The translations under genes were made by a program, and so were the position numbers. Source: Flavobacteriales bacterium (GTDB taxonomy: Bacteria > Bacteroidota > Bacteroidia > UBA10329). From it: DNA of 37,643 nt. The stretch lies in contig JACJZP010000025.1 in the NCBI GenBank assembly GCA_020635535.1, forward strand, positions 1 through 37,643, read 5' to 3'. How positions within the stretch are numbered: the stretch's first letter is position 1; every line of letters starts with the position of its first letter. Shown here piece after piece: positions 30,736 to 37,643 of the stretch. The notes beneath the pieces are model-generated. The model did not search any database. It saw nothing but the letters and a program-made list of their open reading frames with translations, and was not told the DNA's origin.

Positions 30736-31355
30736 CTTTGCTGCAGTTTAAGAAGGCAAGGAAGAATTGAATTTGTCCATGTGCTCTGATTATCCTGACT
30801 GAATGATGAGTGTATGGAATTCGATTCGTCAATGCGCAAATCAACCTGAGAGAAACCTTTAGCTAAATCATTCAGTTCCTTTACCGCGTTATCCAACTGA
30901 AACATGATCTGGTTAGATCGCATTCCAACGCCATTTCCAGGTATCCAGCCATAAAAGGATATTGTCGAACCATCGTTAAGATGGAATGTCAACTTGGTCT
31001 TTTGGTCATAGTAAGTTGCTTCTGGCAGGACGATTCTCAGCTGAATTTGGTTCATTTTACCGTGAATAGTAGTAGTAGCTTTCAGCTGAAAGATTTCTTC
31101 ATCATTGTCATTCAAGCAGCTATAAAGGTTTGTAGACCATACATCCTTCATCACCTTTTGGAAGTAGGCCGAACAGATATCGGTTTTTTTGAACACTTGA
31201 CCAGTAACCTGCTGAGCAAGGCCGAAGGACAGCGTTAGAAAGAATACAGTAGTTATTGCTACAAAAAAGGGGATGCCTCTTCCTTGTTGTAATGTTGAAA
31301 GTTTTGACAATTCTGCGGTTCTCGCTTTGGTGGAAACGGGTTCATTTGATTTCAT
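30732..31355 (-). CDS. Exported protein of unknown function, family C copy 1
   Basis: A 207-aa protein. Residues 1-28 are charged, followed by a hydrophobic segment (PFFVAITTVFFLTLSFGLAQ) that may be a signal peptide or anchor. From FKKTDICSAYFQKVMKDVW to NSILPCLLKLQQ it is clearly paralogous to 32691-33230: shared features are DIC, TKLTFHLNDGS, the G.G/F..VDLR.D.SN.I pattern and W.N.I.PCLL at the end. Two conserved cysteines (in DIC and PCLL) could form a disulfide. No known domain is recognised. Confidence 0.7.
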   Translation of the reverse strand: MKSNEPVSTKARTAELSKLSTLQQGRGIPFFVAITTVFFLTLSFGLAQQVTGQVFKKTDICSAYFQKVMKDVWSTNLYSCLNDNDEEIFQLKATTTIHGKMNQIQLRIVLPEATYYDQKTKLTFHLNDGSTISFYGWIPGNGVGMRSNQIMFQLDNAVKELNDLAKGFSQVDLRIDESNSIHSSFSQDNQSTWTNSILPCLLKLQQR

Positions 31356-31424
31356 GATTCATGTGAATTATGTTTCACCAATGCTACGTTTTTGGCTCAG
31401 ATAGTTTTATTGATTTGCCTAGCG

Positions 31425-32090
31425 TCAGAATTTGGAGGCCGCCCCTTCAGCACCCCCACACTTGAATATGAGGAACTGAATGGCCCGCAGTATGCGGTCC
31501 GGATCTGCGCATGTCGCGCAATTATAAGTGGATATGTATAATTGGATGCCGTCTTTCAGTGTAGGGTCAAATTCGCTTGTGTTGGACAATATCTTAACCC
31601 TATTGTTCCAAATACATCCTTTGGATTTTATTTTTTGCCTGACGCTTTCAATCGGCTCAGTTGCAGGTATAATAATAAGCGTATAGCTATCTTCGCTATA
31701 TCTCCCTGATCCGGTAACCGACTTCATTATAACATTGCTGTGTGTCAATTTTTGAATAGGGACATTGATACGGCCTTTTATCTCGGTACATTCGTTGTCC
31801 AAAACACTCGGCTTCCACTGAGCTGAATAGATTATCTCAAGGGAGCAGTTGGTGGAAAAAGTGACCTTGGATTCTGGAAATCCTAAGCAACAACTGCTGT
31901 CATCAAGTCCGTTCATCCTATCGTATTCTTCCCTGATGGGGTAGTAGAATAGCCTCACATCGGATGAATTCAAGAATTCGACAACTTCCTCTACGGTAGC
32001 ATCTATGGTCCAATAGTCAGAATTCTGCGCAGATAACTGCGTTGCAGTAAGCATGAGGACTGAGTAAATAAGTGTAATTGTTCGTTTCAT
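31425..32090 (-). CDS. Exported protein of unknown function, family A copy 1
   Basis: A 221-aa protein with signal peptide MKRTITLIYSVLMLTATQLSA. The start of the mature protein (QNSDYWTIDATVEEVVEFLN) and the end (CADPDRILRAIQFLIFKCGG, then AEGAASKF) match the family A paralogue at 33306-34040, while the middle has diverged. Several cysteines are present. The family is not recognised. It precedes the family C gene at 31355 on the same strand, the same A-then-C order as in the other copy. Confidence 0.7.
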   Translation of the reverse strand: MKRTITLIYSVLMLTATQLSAQNSDYWTIDATVEEVVEFLNSSDVRLFYYPIREEYDRMNGLDDSSCCLGFPESKVTFSTNCSLEIIYSAQWKPSVLDNECTEIKGRINVPIQKLTHSNVIMKSVTGSGRYSEDSYTLIIIPATEPIESVRQKIKSKGCIWNNRVKILSNTSEFDPTLKDGIQLYISTYNCATCADPDRILRAIQFLIFKCGGAEGAASKF

Positions 32091-32127
32091 TTTTCTGTTT
32101 TCGTTTGTTTGAGAATAAGTGATTATC

Positions 32128-32652
32128 CTATTGGGTTTTCAGTTCTTCGTAAAAGCGGTCAATACCTGCCTCTAATAATTCCATTGCTCTTGGGAATACC
32201 AGGGGAAACTCCCGTTTGTCTGGAAGCAGAAACTGCACCGAGGCTGTTACTTTATAGTTTTCCCCATACAGGCTTACCAATTTAGTACGGCCCGTTACCG
32301 CAGAACTTGACCGCAATACTTTTTCTTCTGTTTTCTTACTGAACTCGTAAAAACCCGGACAGACAAGAGACATATACATGTCATCATTCGGATACAGGAT
32401 TATGTAGAAACGTTCTCCGTTCCATTTGAATGTTATATCACCATCCTCGTCAATTTCCGTGATGTACTGTTGAGATTGCAGGAAGTTGCTTATTAAATAT
32501 CGTAACTCCTCCGCTTCATTGCTTTCATTCCCTGAATTGTTTTGTGCTGTTATACCTGATGGGAATAGGAAGAACGGAGCGTAAATCAAGCTAAGTAAGA
32601 AGCATTTCTTTGTAAATGCCCAGAGCGATTTCAATGACATGACTAATTTCAA
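32128..32652 (-). CDS. Exported protein of unknown function (gene B)
   Basis: A 174-aa protein with an N-terminal signal or anchor (FLLSLIYAPFFLFPSGITAQ). The mature part has DEDGDITFKWNGERFYIILY and SLVCPGFYEFSKKTEEKVLR and a predicted alpha/beta arrangement with a helical C-terminus (LEAGIDRFYEELKTQ). It loosely recalls YbjN-like domains, but I cannot assign a family. It lies between the two A-C gene pairs, 38 bases from each neighbour, and has no second copy here. Confidence 0.65.
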   Translation of the reverse strand: MKLVMSLKSLWAFTKKCFLLSLIYAPFFLFPSGITAQNNSGNESNEAEELRYLISNFLQSQQYITEIDEDGDITFKWNGERFYIILYPNDDMYMSLVCPGFYEFSKKTEEKVLRSSSAVTGRTKLVSLYGENYKVTASVQFLLPDKREFPLVFPRAMELLEAGIDRFYEELKTQ

Positions 32653-32690
32653 CTAATTGGATTTACGGTTATATCAAACTGCCAACGGGC

Positions 32691-33230
32691 TTATTCTTCC
32701 AGTTGTAGCAAGCATGGAATAATGAAATTCGACCAGATCTTTTGATTCGATGATTCGAAATTCGCGGTAATTGTATTCGATTGGTCGAGATGAAGATCAA
32801 CACGAGTAAAACCTTGTCCCAGATCAGAAAGAAGTTTCTTTTCGTTGTTCAGATCTAATCGGAATTTAATTATATCCGAATAAACCCGGTTCTTGTTCAC
32901 ATCGAATATTGTAGCAAGCAAAGTTAATTTTGCCCCATTGCTGAGGTGAAAGGTCAATTTGGTGGTTCTATCGTATGACACTTGGTCAGGTAGGTTCACT
33001 TCAACGCTAAAAACGTTGCCTGAACTAAAGTGCGAGACGATCATTCCAATGCGAAAAGCCACTTCCCCTGCATCGTCTGTACATCCGAACCAAAGTTTGG
33101 TGCCCCATTGCGTTTTAAATACCTTCTCAAAATGATCTGTGCAGATATCGTTTTTCTTAAATACCTGTGCATTGCTTGTTGATGTTAGGTTAAATATCAA
33201 CAGAAATACTATTCCAGTAATCCTTACCAT
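32691..33230 (-). CDS. Exported protein of unknown function, family C copy 2
   Basis: A 179-aa protein with signal peptide MVRITGIVFLLIFNLTSTSNA. The mature part (FKKNDICTDHFEKVFKTQWG ... TTKLTFHLSNGAKLTL ... VDLHLDQSNTITANF ... NFIIPCLLQLEE) aligns along its length with 30732-31355. The conserved cysteines are kept. It follows the family A gene at 33306 and precedes gene B. Function unknown. Confidence 0.7.
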   Translation of the reverse strand: MVRITGIVFLLIFNLTSTSNAQVFKKNDICTDHFEKVFKTQWGTKLWFGCTDDAGEVAFRIGMIVSHFSSGNVFSVEVNLPDQVSYDRTTKLTFHLSNGAKLTLLATIFDVNKNRVYSDIIKFRLDLNNEKKLLSDLGQGFTRVDLHLDQSNTITANFESSNQKIWSNFIIPCLLQLEE

Positions 33231-33305
33231 TTGTTCTTCAGTTTATGTTAGATCGCTTATTCCTCACCCGCTTTGGACGCACAAGGAATGATAAGATTGG
33301 TCCAT

Positions 33306-34040
33306 TTAGAATTTTGAATCTTCCTTTTCTGCTCCGCCACTTTTCCATATAAAGAATTGAAGCGCTCGCGCTATACGTTCGGGTTCTACACATTCTGGCA
33401 AACAATTAGAATTGTATTCCACAACGAACGTCACCGATTGTGTATCGGGAATTCTATCTCTGGAAGTTGTATTGATGTAAAGCGCATGAGGAGGTGCGTC
33501 AATGTCTTTATAAAGCATGCCCGGTGCAAGCTTGGTCATATACGAGGTTTCCCATCCTAACTCAATAGGCTGTACAAGTTCAAGTCGAATCGTAAATTTT
33601 TGGCACTTGCTCCAAGCACAATCAAGAGTCTCTTCCTTTACTAAGACTACATTATGATAGAAGTCCTTTAAATTAAGTTCATATGCATGATGTCTTATTT
33701 TAAATTTTTCTTTCTTATTAAACACGTCACCCATGTCGCACATGGCGGTTTTAACACGAACCGACCCGTCTGAACGGAACAAAACCTCGGTTTTATTGTA
33801 CTCACCACATTCTCTGCACGTCATTTCGTCAACTCTGTATGAGGTGGGATAGTAACCAATGCTCCCATAAAAGAAAGATTTACTGAGGCTTACACGCCAC
33901 GTGTCAATCTTCAGAGAGTTCAGGAATTCGACAACTTCCTCCACGGTTGCGTCTATGCTCTTATAGTCAGAATTCTGCGCAGACAGCTGCGTTGCAGAGA
34001 AGAAGAATAGTGTAATGAGGGTGAAAGCAGTTGGGTTCAT
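33306..34040 (-). CDS. Exported protein of unknown function, family A copy 2
   Basis: A 244-aa protein with signal peptide MNPTAFTLITLFFFSATQLSA. The mature start QNSDYKSIDATVEEVVEFLN and the end CVEPERIARALQFFIWKSGG match the family A paralogue at 31425-32090. DNA around the start of the mature region is very similar in both (for example AGTCAGAATTCTGCGCAGA on the plus strand), which suggests fairly recent duplication or conversion of that part. The middle contains MTCRECGEYNKTEVLF, a possible CxxC. Function unknown. Confidence 0.7.
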   Translation of the reverse strand: MNPTAFTLITLFFFSATQLSAQNSDYKSIDATVEEVVEFLNSLKIDTWRVSLSKSFFYGSIGYYPTSYRVDEMTCRECGEYNKTEVLFRSDGSVRVKTAMCDMGDVFNKKEKFKIRHHAYELNLKDFYHNVVLVKEETLDCAWSKCQKFTIRLELVQPIELGWETSYMTKLAPGMLYKDIDAPPHALYINTTSRDRIPDTQSVTFVVEYNSNCLPECVEPERIARALQFFIWKSGGAEKEDSKF

Positions 34041-34073
34041 TTTATCGGGTCAGGTGTTGGTGATTCATTGAAG

Positions 34074-34127
34074 GATTCTCCTGTGAATGCTTTGATCACA
34101 ACAGTTCAAACTGTTCACAGGAGAATC
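34074..34127. repeat. Long inverted repeat (14-bp arms) with an inner 16-bp palindrome
   Basis: GATTCTCCTGTGAA (34074-34087) and TTCACAGGAGAATC (34114-34127) are perfect inverted repeats separated by 26 bases. Inside and touching the right arm is AACAGTTCAAACTGTT (34100-34115), a perfect 7-2-7 palindrome. It sits in the 113-base gap between the genes at 34154 and 34040. There is no T-run, so a simple terminator is unlikely; an RNA attenuator or a regulator site is possible. Confidence 0.8.
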
Positions 34128-34153
34128 TCAAGTTCAATGCGGGTCAGTGCTTA

Positions 34154-34588
34154 TTAGTCAGGATCATTATTGTTAAGAATCTGCTGAAGGCCGTCCTGAA
34201 AGATGTTGTTAATGTCATTGACCATTTTCTCGTTCTCTTTCAACCGTCTATCTATTTCCTCTTGCTGTGCGTTGTACTGGTCGAGGTAAGGATTGCTTCT
34301 TACACGTGTGTCTTCAGCGGATGCCTGTTTCCCACCGGAATAGGGACTACTTGATCCACCATTGTTAGACTCTACCCAGTTTCTGTATTCTCTTTCGGAT
34401 ACATATCTCACTGTTGGAGCGTGCTTACGCTCACGACCATAGGTAACAGCTGTTCCGCACGATAAGCACCAACACTCCTCTTCTATACGATATGTGTTTT
34501 GAGCCGAAACTTCAGAAGGATTGAAGAGGAGAATTGTCAGGAACCCAATTAGGACCGCCTGAAGGGAACGTGAGAAGGAATTTTTCAT
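34154..34588 (-). CDS. Small exported Cys-containing protein of unknown function
   Basis: A 144-aa protein with signal peptide (SRSLQAVLIGFLTILLFNPS ... SAQ). A CWCLSCG motif occurs at the start of the mature part (EEECWCLSCGTAV region), followed by a Ser/Gly-rich linker and a charged helical C-terminus (EEIDRRLKENEKMVNDINNI). It is the first gene of the minus-strand train; a strong inverted repeat separates it from the next gene. Family not recognised. Confidence 0.65.
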   Translation of the reverse strand: MKNSFSRSLQAVLIGFLTILLFNPSEVSAQNTYRIEEECWCLSCGTAVTYGRERKHAPTVRYVSEREYRNWVESNNGGSSSPYSGGKQASAEDTRVRSNPYLDQYNAQQEEIDRRLKENEKMVNDINNIFQDGLQQILNNNDPD

Positions 34589-34661
34589 GATTTAAGATGT
34601 TGGTTGATTCAAATTCTGCCTACTCTCTCCCAGCTTTTCGGCTTCCGCTGTTGTTATTCAT

Positions 34662-35024
34662 TTAAGGATTCGGTGTCTTTTTCGCTACAGGCGTATCGTT
34701 CACTTCATAGCCCCAGTCGCCCAATGTTTTTGGGCTGCTTTTGTAAATACCCAACAGGGTTTGGCTGCTGCTGCGCAGGGTGGCGGTAATGGGTTTCAGC
34801 AGGGCATCGCGGTCCTGATAGAGTTTCTCCACCTGCTTTTCGAGGTCCTTTGCCTGTTTGTTGAGGTTTTCGGCATCGGCTATCTTGGGGCCGTTGTCGG
34901 TCCAGTTGTGGTCTTTCAGTACATTAAGGGGGCTGTTGGCACCGTCTGCCTGATGTTTGCCATAAACGAGTTTTGCCAAGGCAAGGGCCTTTTCTGGGTT
35001 GGATGGAATTACTACTCGTGCCAT
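34662..35024 (-). CDS. Small soluble protein of a Bacteroidota-typical family, unknown function
   Basis: A 120-aa protein without a signal peptide: MARVVIPSNPEKALALAKLV, then KHQADGANSPL, a coiled-coil middle (NLNKQAKDLEKQVEKLYQDR) and LGIYKSSPKTLGDWGYEVND near the end. I have the impression of similar short proteins in other Bacteroidota, but know no function. It lies downstream of the 21-bp repeat array and the solo LuxR gene on the same strand. Confidence 0.65.
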   Translation of the reverse strand: MARVVIPSNPEKALALAKLVYGKHQADGANSPLNVLKDHNWTDNGPKIADAENLNKQAKDLEKQVEKLYQDRDALLKPITATLRSSSQTLLGIYKSSPKTLGDWGYEVNDTPVAKKTPNP

Positions 35025-35059
35025 TTTTTTGTGGTTTTAGGGGTTAAGTATTAGGAGTT

Positions 35060-35269
35060 AGATTGAAGATTTCGGTCGGAAAACGGGACATTACCATTGA
35101 ATGGTGTTGGAATCCTATCGTTATGCGGTAGAAAACGATAGAAATGTGACGGAATACGATAGTATTCCACCGAAAAACCATTGAATTCTACCGAAATACT
35201 ATCGTATTCTGCCGCCATACGATAGAAATGTGCCATCATTCCATCGTATTTCGCAAGCATACGATAGAA
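35060..35269 (-). repeat. 21-bp tandem repeat array (10 degenerate units), possibly coding
   Basis: On the minus strand ten 21-bp units start at 35269 and step by 21 to 35060, for example TTCTATCGTATGGCGGCAGAA and TACGATAGTATTTCGGTAGAA-type units; an eleventh weak unit precedes them. A minus frame from ATG 35353 to 35051 (100 codons) reads through as seven-residue repeats (FYRMAAE, YDSISVE, FNGFSVE, YYRIPSH). That frame overlaps the end of the solo LuxR gene by 26 bases. The repeats could be a translated small protein or a non-coding minisatellite; I cannot decide. The array fills the gap between 35024 and 35328. Confidence 0.85.
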
Positions 35270-35327
35270 CGTTGGTGGATACCTTTCGGAATTCTCCGCA
35301 CAATGGGCCATTGGTCGATGCTGTTGC

Positions 35328-35597
35328 CTATCTATCATCAGTATCCGTATCATGTGCGTACCCGTTCAATATGCCATCTCTGATGGCCTGCAGTTCTTTC
35401 CAGCGTTTGAGTTGGCCCGACATGCCCACCTCGGCCATGAACTGGTTCCAGGTGCGGTAAGGGCTTTTCTTGAGGATGGTCTTGCGGTGGCTTTCGATGG
35501 TGGAGAGCTGTACTCCCATTTCTCGGGCTATCTCCTCACTCAACAGGCCATCAGCCATCAGAAGTACGATGCGGACCTGTTTACGAGTGAGCTCCAT
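35328..35597 (-). CDS. Solo LuxR/GerE-type HTH regulator (89 aa)
   Basis: MELTRKQVRIVLLMADGLLS begins a LuxR-type HTH (about 2-62), with IAREMGVQLSTIESHRKTIL as the helix-turn-helix and a short helical tail (LKRWKELQAIRDGI). There is no receiver domain. It differs from the solo LuxR at 15053 in the recognition helix (QLSTIESHRK versus SKHTVNTHRR), in keeping with its different upstream palindrome (TACCTAC arms). It is followed by a minisatellite, as the two-component genes are in the first locus. Target genes unknown; the adjacent minus-strand genes are candidates. Confidence 0.82.
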   Translation of the reverse strand: MELTRKQVRIVLLMADGLLSEEIAREMGVQLSTIESHRKTILKKSPYRTWNQFMAEVGMSGQLKRWKELQAIRDGILNGYAHDTDTDDR

Positions 35598-35640
35598 GGG
35601 GTTGTTATGAGAGTTGTCACTAAGTTGAAGTGATCATGTT

Positions 35641-35712
35641 AATTCTGCAACTACCATTAATGACTATTTTACTACCTACTAGTAGGTAATTTTGAACCCT
35701 TTATGCAGAATT
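35641..35712. promoter_or_regulatory. Palindromic operator region upstream of the second solo LuxR gene
   Basis: TACCTACTAGTAGGTA (35673-35688) is a perfect 16-bp 7-2-7 palindrome. On the minus strand TAGTCATTAATG (35666-35655) follows it, identical to 12 bases of the second site at 12114. A 9-bp inverted repeat, AATTCTGCA (35641-35649) and TGCAGAATT (35704-35712), encloses both. The fixed -7-like box seen at the other four sites is not evident here. The gap 35598-35810 holds nothing else I can support. Confidence 0.55.
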
Positions 35713-35810
35713 GGCCGTCAGAGAGGGCGTGCAGGGTGTGAGAAATATCTCAGTTAAGACACGCTTGTGCAGCGGGTTTTCGGATACAAAAAGCGAGGAG
35801 GTGTGGAGGT

Positions 35811-37160
35811 CTATCCCAAGAACATACCCACCAGCACCGCTGTGAACAAACACGCTAACGTTCCGCCCAAAAGCGCTCGAAGGCCAAGCTTGGAGAGCAG
35901 TCCTTTTCGGTTTGGAATCAGTGTTCCGATGCCGCCAATCTGGATTCCAATGGAAGCGAAATTGGAGAAGCCACAAAGGATATATGTGGCCATGATCATC
36001 GACTTTTCATGCTCGAACATGCCGCTGAATTTCATTTCGCCTAGTGTTTTGTAAGCGTAGAATTCGTTCAGAATGGTTTTCTCACCAAGTAATTGACCCA
36101 CAAGGAAAATATCTCCAGAAGGAACGCCCATCAACCACGCAATAGGCGCGAATGTGTAGCCCACCAAGAATTGAAAGCTCAATCCGTCATAACCAGTGTT
36201 TGAGGCAATGATCTCATTCAGGCCGGTTGGTCCACCAATAAGGTCGCGAAGAATCCAATTGCCCATGTACACGAAGGCCGTGAAAACAAGTAGCATCGCA
36301 CCGACATTCACCGCCAGTTTAACGCCATCTGAGGTTCCGTTGGCAACTGCCTCTAGCACGTTGGCACCCATCTTCTCCTTGCTGATCTCCATGTTCTCAT
36401 CAAACTCATCCTTTTCAGGAACAAGGAGCTTGGCGGCCACAACCGCAGCAGGAGCAGACATGACCGATGCAGCCAAAAGGTGCTTCGCGAAAAGTACTTG
36501 CTCTACGGGGTCTTCGCCACCAAGAAAACCGATGTAAGCGGCCAAAACACCTCCGGCAATGGTCGCCATCCCGCCTGTCATCAAACACATGATCTCGCTC
36601 TTGGTCATCTTGTCCAAGTACGGCTTGATGAGGAAGGGAGATTCCGTTTGCCCGAGGAAAATGTTGCCTGCCGCAGCAAGACTTTCAGCACCAGAAAGAC
36701 GCATGGTTTTCTTCATGATCCAAGCGAAAACGTAAACCACTTTCTGAAGCAGCCCAACGTAATAGAGCAGGCTTGTCAGTGCCGAGAAGAATACGATAGT
36801 TGGTAGAATTCTGAATGCGAAGCTTATGACTGCCGCCTCAGAATCTCCAGTTACGAAAGAGGAGAACAGAAAGTCAGTTCCAAAGTCTGTGAACGAAATG
36901 ATTTTGACGAACCCCTGTCCAACAATATCAAACCCCGTTTGTACCCAACTCACTTTTAGGATTCCCAAAGCCAGCACGAACTGAATCAGAAGGCCGATAC
37001 CGATCAACCTCCAGTTGATGGCTTTTCTATCTTGACTGAACAGAAACCCGATAGCAACCAAAACCACCATGCCAAGCAAACCACGACCAATGCTGGTAAA
37101 CGAAACGCCAAGGTCCAAAAGTGGAACACTGAGTAGCATGGAAGAAAAGTGGTTTGTCAT
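35811..37160 (-). CDS. Concentrative nucleoside transporter (CNT/NupC family)
   Basis: A 449-aa polytopic membrane protein. GQTESPFLIKPYL (about 170-182), the NEFYAY segment and CGFSNFASIGIQIGGIGTLI near the C-terminus are CNT signatures that form the nucleoside and cation sites. It should import nucleosides driven by sodium or protons. A hydrophilic insertion (PEKDEFDENMEISKEKMGAN) lies in the middle, as in other Bacteroidota members. It starts 38 bases after the nuclease-family gene and is probably co-transcribed with it. Confidence 0.93.
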   Translation of the reverse strand: MTNHFSSMLLSVPLLDLGVSFTSIGRGLLGMVVLVAIGFLFSQDRKAINWRLIGIGLLIQFVLALGILKVSWVQTGFDIVGQGFVKIISFTDFGTDFLFSSFVTGDSEAAVISFAFRILPTIVFFSALTSLLYYVGLLQKVVYVFAWIMKKTMRLSGAESLAAAGNIFLGQTESPFLIKPYLDKMTKSEIMCLMTGGMATIAGGVLAAYIGFLGGEDPVEQVLFAKHLLAASVMSAPAAVVAAKLLVPEKDEFDENMEISKEKMGANVLEAVANGTSDGVKLAVNVGAMLLVFTAFVYMGNWILRDLIGGPTGLNEIIASNTGYDGLSFQFLVGYTFAPIAWLMGVPSGDIFLVGQLLGEKTILNEFYAYKTLGEMKFSGMFEHEKSMIMATYILCGFSNFASIGIQIGGIGTLIPNRKGLLSKLGLRALLGGTLACLFTAVLVGMFLG

Positions 37161-37198
37161 TCTTAAAGGCTCAGGTTGAACCTTTCAAGATTAAGGAA

Positions 37199-37643
37199 TT
37201 ATTTTTTCCTGCGGTTCATCTCGTCCCGGATCAGCGTAGCTTCTTCGTAATCTTCTCTTGCAAGGGCATCATTGAGCGATTCTTCCAATTCCTGAACCGT
37301 AAGCTGAGAAAAGCCACCGGATTCGGCTGGCTGCGATTCGTCTTCAATGGAAATGGCCTTGATTCCACCACTCGAGTCATCTTTCTCAAAGGCAGCGGCA
37401 TTCAAAATGAATTCGTGCGTATAAATGGGACACTTGAATCGTACGGCCAATGCAATGGCATCAGATGGGCGGCAATCAATATCGATGGTATCCTTGCCGT
37501 CACTGCAAATGATCTTTCCATAGAAGACACCATCTACGAAATTGTAGATGATGACTTCTTGGATGTCTATGCTAAAGGATTGGGCGAATGTTCTGAAAAG
37601 ATCGTGCGTCAACGGCCGCGTAGGACTCATGTTCTCCAGCTCA
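37199..37643 (-). CDS. Bifunctional nuclease (BFN, DUF151) family protein with UVR-like tail (5' part outside window)
   Basis: The frame is open to the right edge (…ELENMSPTRPLTHDLFRTFA), so the true start lies outside. The visible part carries the BFN core: RPLTHDLFRTF, DGVFYGKII, IDCRPSDAIALAVRFKCPIY. The last 40 residues (QLTVQELEESLNDALAREDY, then EEATLIRDEMNRRK) match the UvrB/UvrC (UVR) motif often found at the end of these proteins in Bacteroidota. Family members have been linked to DNase/RNase activity in plants; the bacterial role is unclear. Confidence 0.88.
   Translation of the reverse strand, partial: ELENMSPTRPLTHDLFRTFAQSFSIDIQEVIIYNFVDGVFYGKIICSDGKDTIDIDCRPSDAIALAVRFKCPIYTHEFILNAAAFEKDDSSGGIKAISIEDESQPAESGGFSQLTVQELEESLNDALAREDYEEATLIRDEMNRRKK

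Noticed and set aside
35621..35650. A -7-like box 38 bases after the palindrome at the second LuxR gene.
   Set aside because: The expected positions read TTGCAGAA or, from the second site, TCAACTTA; neither fits TAnnTTTG, so the fixed spacing seen at the first locus is not claimed here.

Overview
The window comes from a member of the Bacteroidota, most likely a Flavobacteriales-type marine or freshwater bacterium. The evidence is several secreted proteins ending in a type IX secretion (T9SS) type A sorting domain (YPNP...G.Y.. pattern), a FISUMP domain protein, a Bacteroidota lipoprotein motif (GCTD.NA.NYd), solo LuxR-type HTH proteins and TAnnTTTG-like -7 boxes. I see no phage, insertion sequence or CRISPR; this is chromosomal sequence with an accessory surface-protein locus in the middle.

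Layout. 1-2548 (minus): operon of Fe-dependent alcohol dehydrogenase, a standalone M23 peptidase-like protein and a CoA-transferase cut by the window edge. 2632-5165 (plus): two tandem paralogous T9SS cargo proteins and a collagen-like/S74-chaperone surface protein. 5217-10934 (minus): seven-gene operon of an EAT-family amine/amino-acid permease, isoaspartyl peptidase, glutamine-synthetase-like ligase, a small membrane protein, an ankyrin protein, a PaaI-type thioesterase and a secreted cupin interrupted by an amber codon. 10976-12037: saccharopine-dehydrogenase-like oxidoreductase. 12100-21003 (plus): the most interesting block, a LuxR-type response regulator, a TPR histidine kinase, a 42-bp minisatellite, a 77-aa solo LuxR protein and five exported proteins. 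21087-24857: small proteins, an M48 metalloprotease operon and tRNA-Val. 24974-28603 (plus): a glycine-rich adhesin-like protein, a DUF4412-like protein and a class C beta-lactamase-fold hydrolase. 28677-34588 (minus): a train of secreted proteins of unknown function with an internal gene-pair duplication, a TPR protein and a secreted protein with eight CxxC motifs. 34662-35688: a small unknown protein, a 21-bp minisatellite and another solo LuxR protein with its own palindrome. 35811-end (minus): CNT nucleoside transporter and a bifunctional-nuclease-family protein.

Main finding. Four transcription units in 12100-17533 are each preceded by a 16-bp palindrome of form TACTCAT-NN-ATGAGTA. In all four, an 8-base box resembling the Bacteroidota -7 element begins exactly 38 bases after the palindrome starts, which places the palindrome centre near -40, where LuxR-type activators bind. 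These units are the two-component system, the solo LuxR gene, the T9SS/FISUMP pair and the beta-helix/T9SS/lipoprotein set, so the locus looks like a self-regulating switch for a set of surface proteins. One promoter was copied as a 140-bp cassette that still carries the 3' end of the luxR gene. The second solo LuxR gene (35328-35597) also has a 16-bp 7-2-7 palindrome upstream and a minisatellite downstream. All functional links are inference from sequence.
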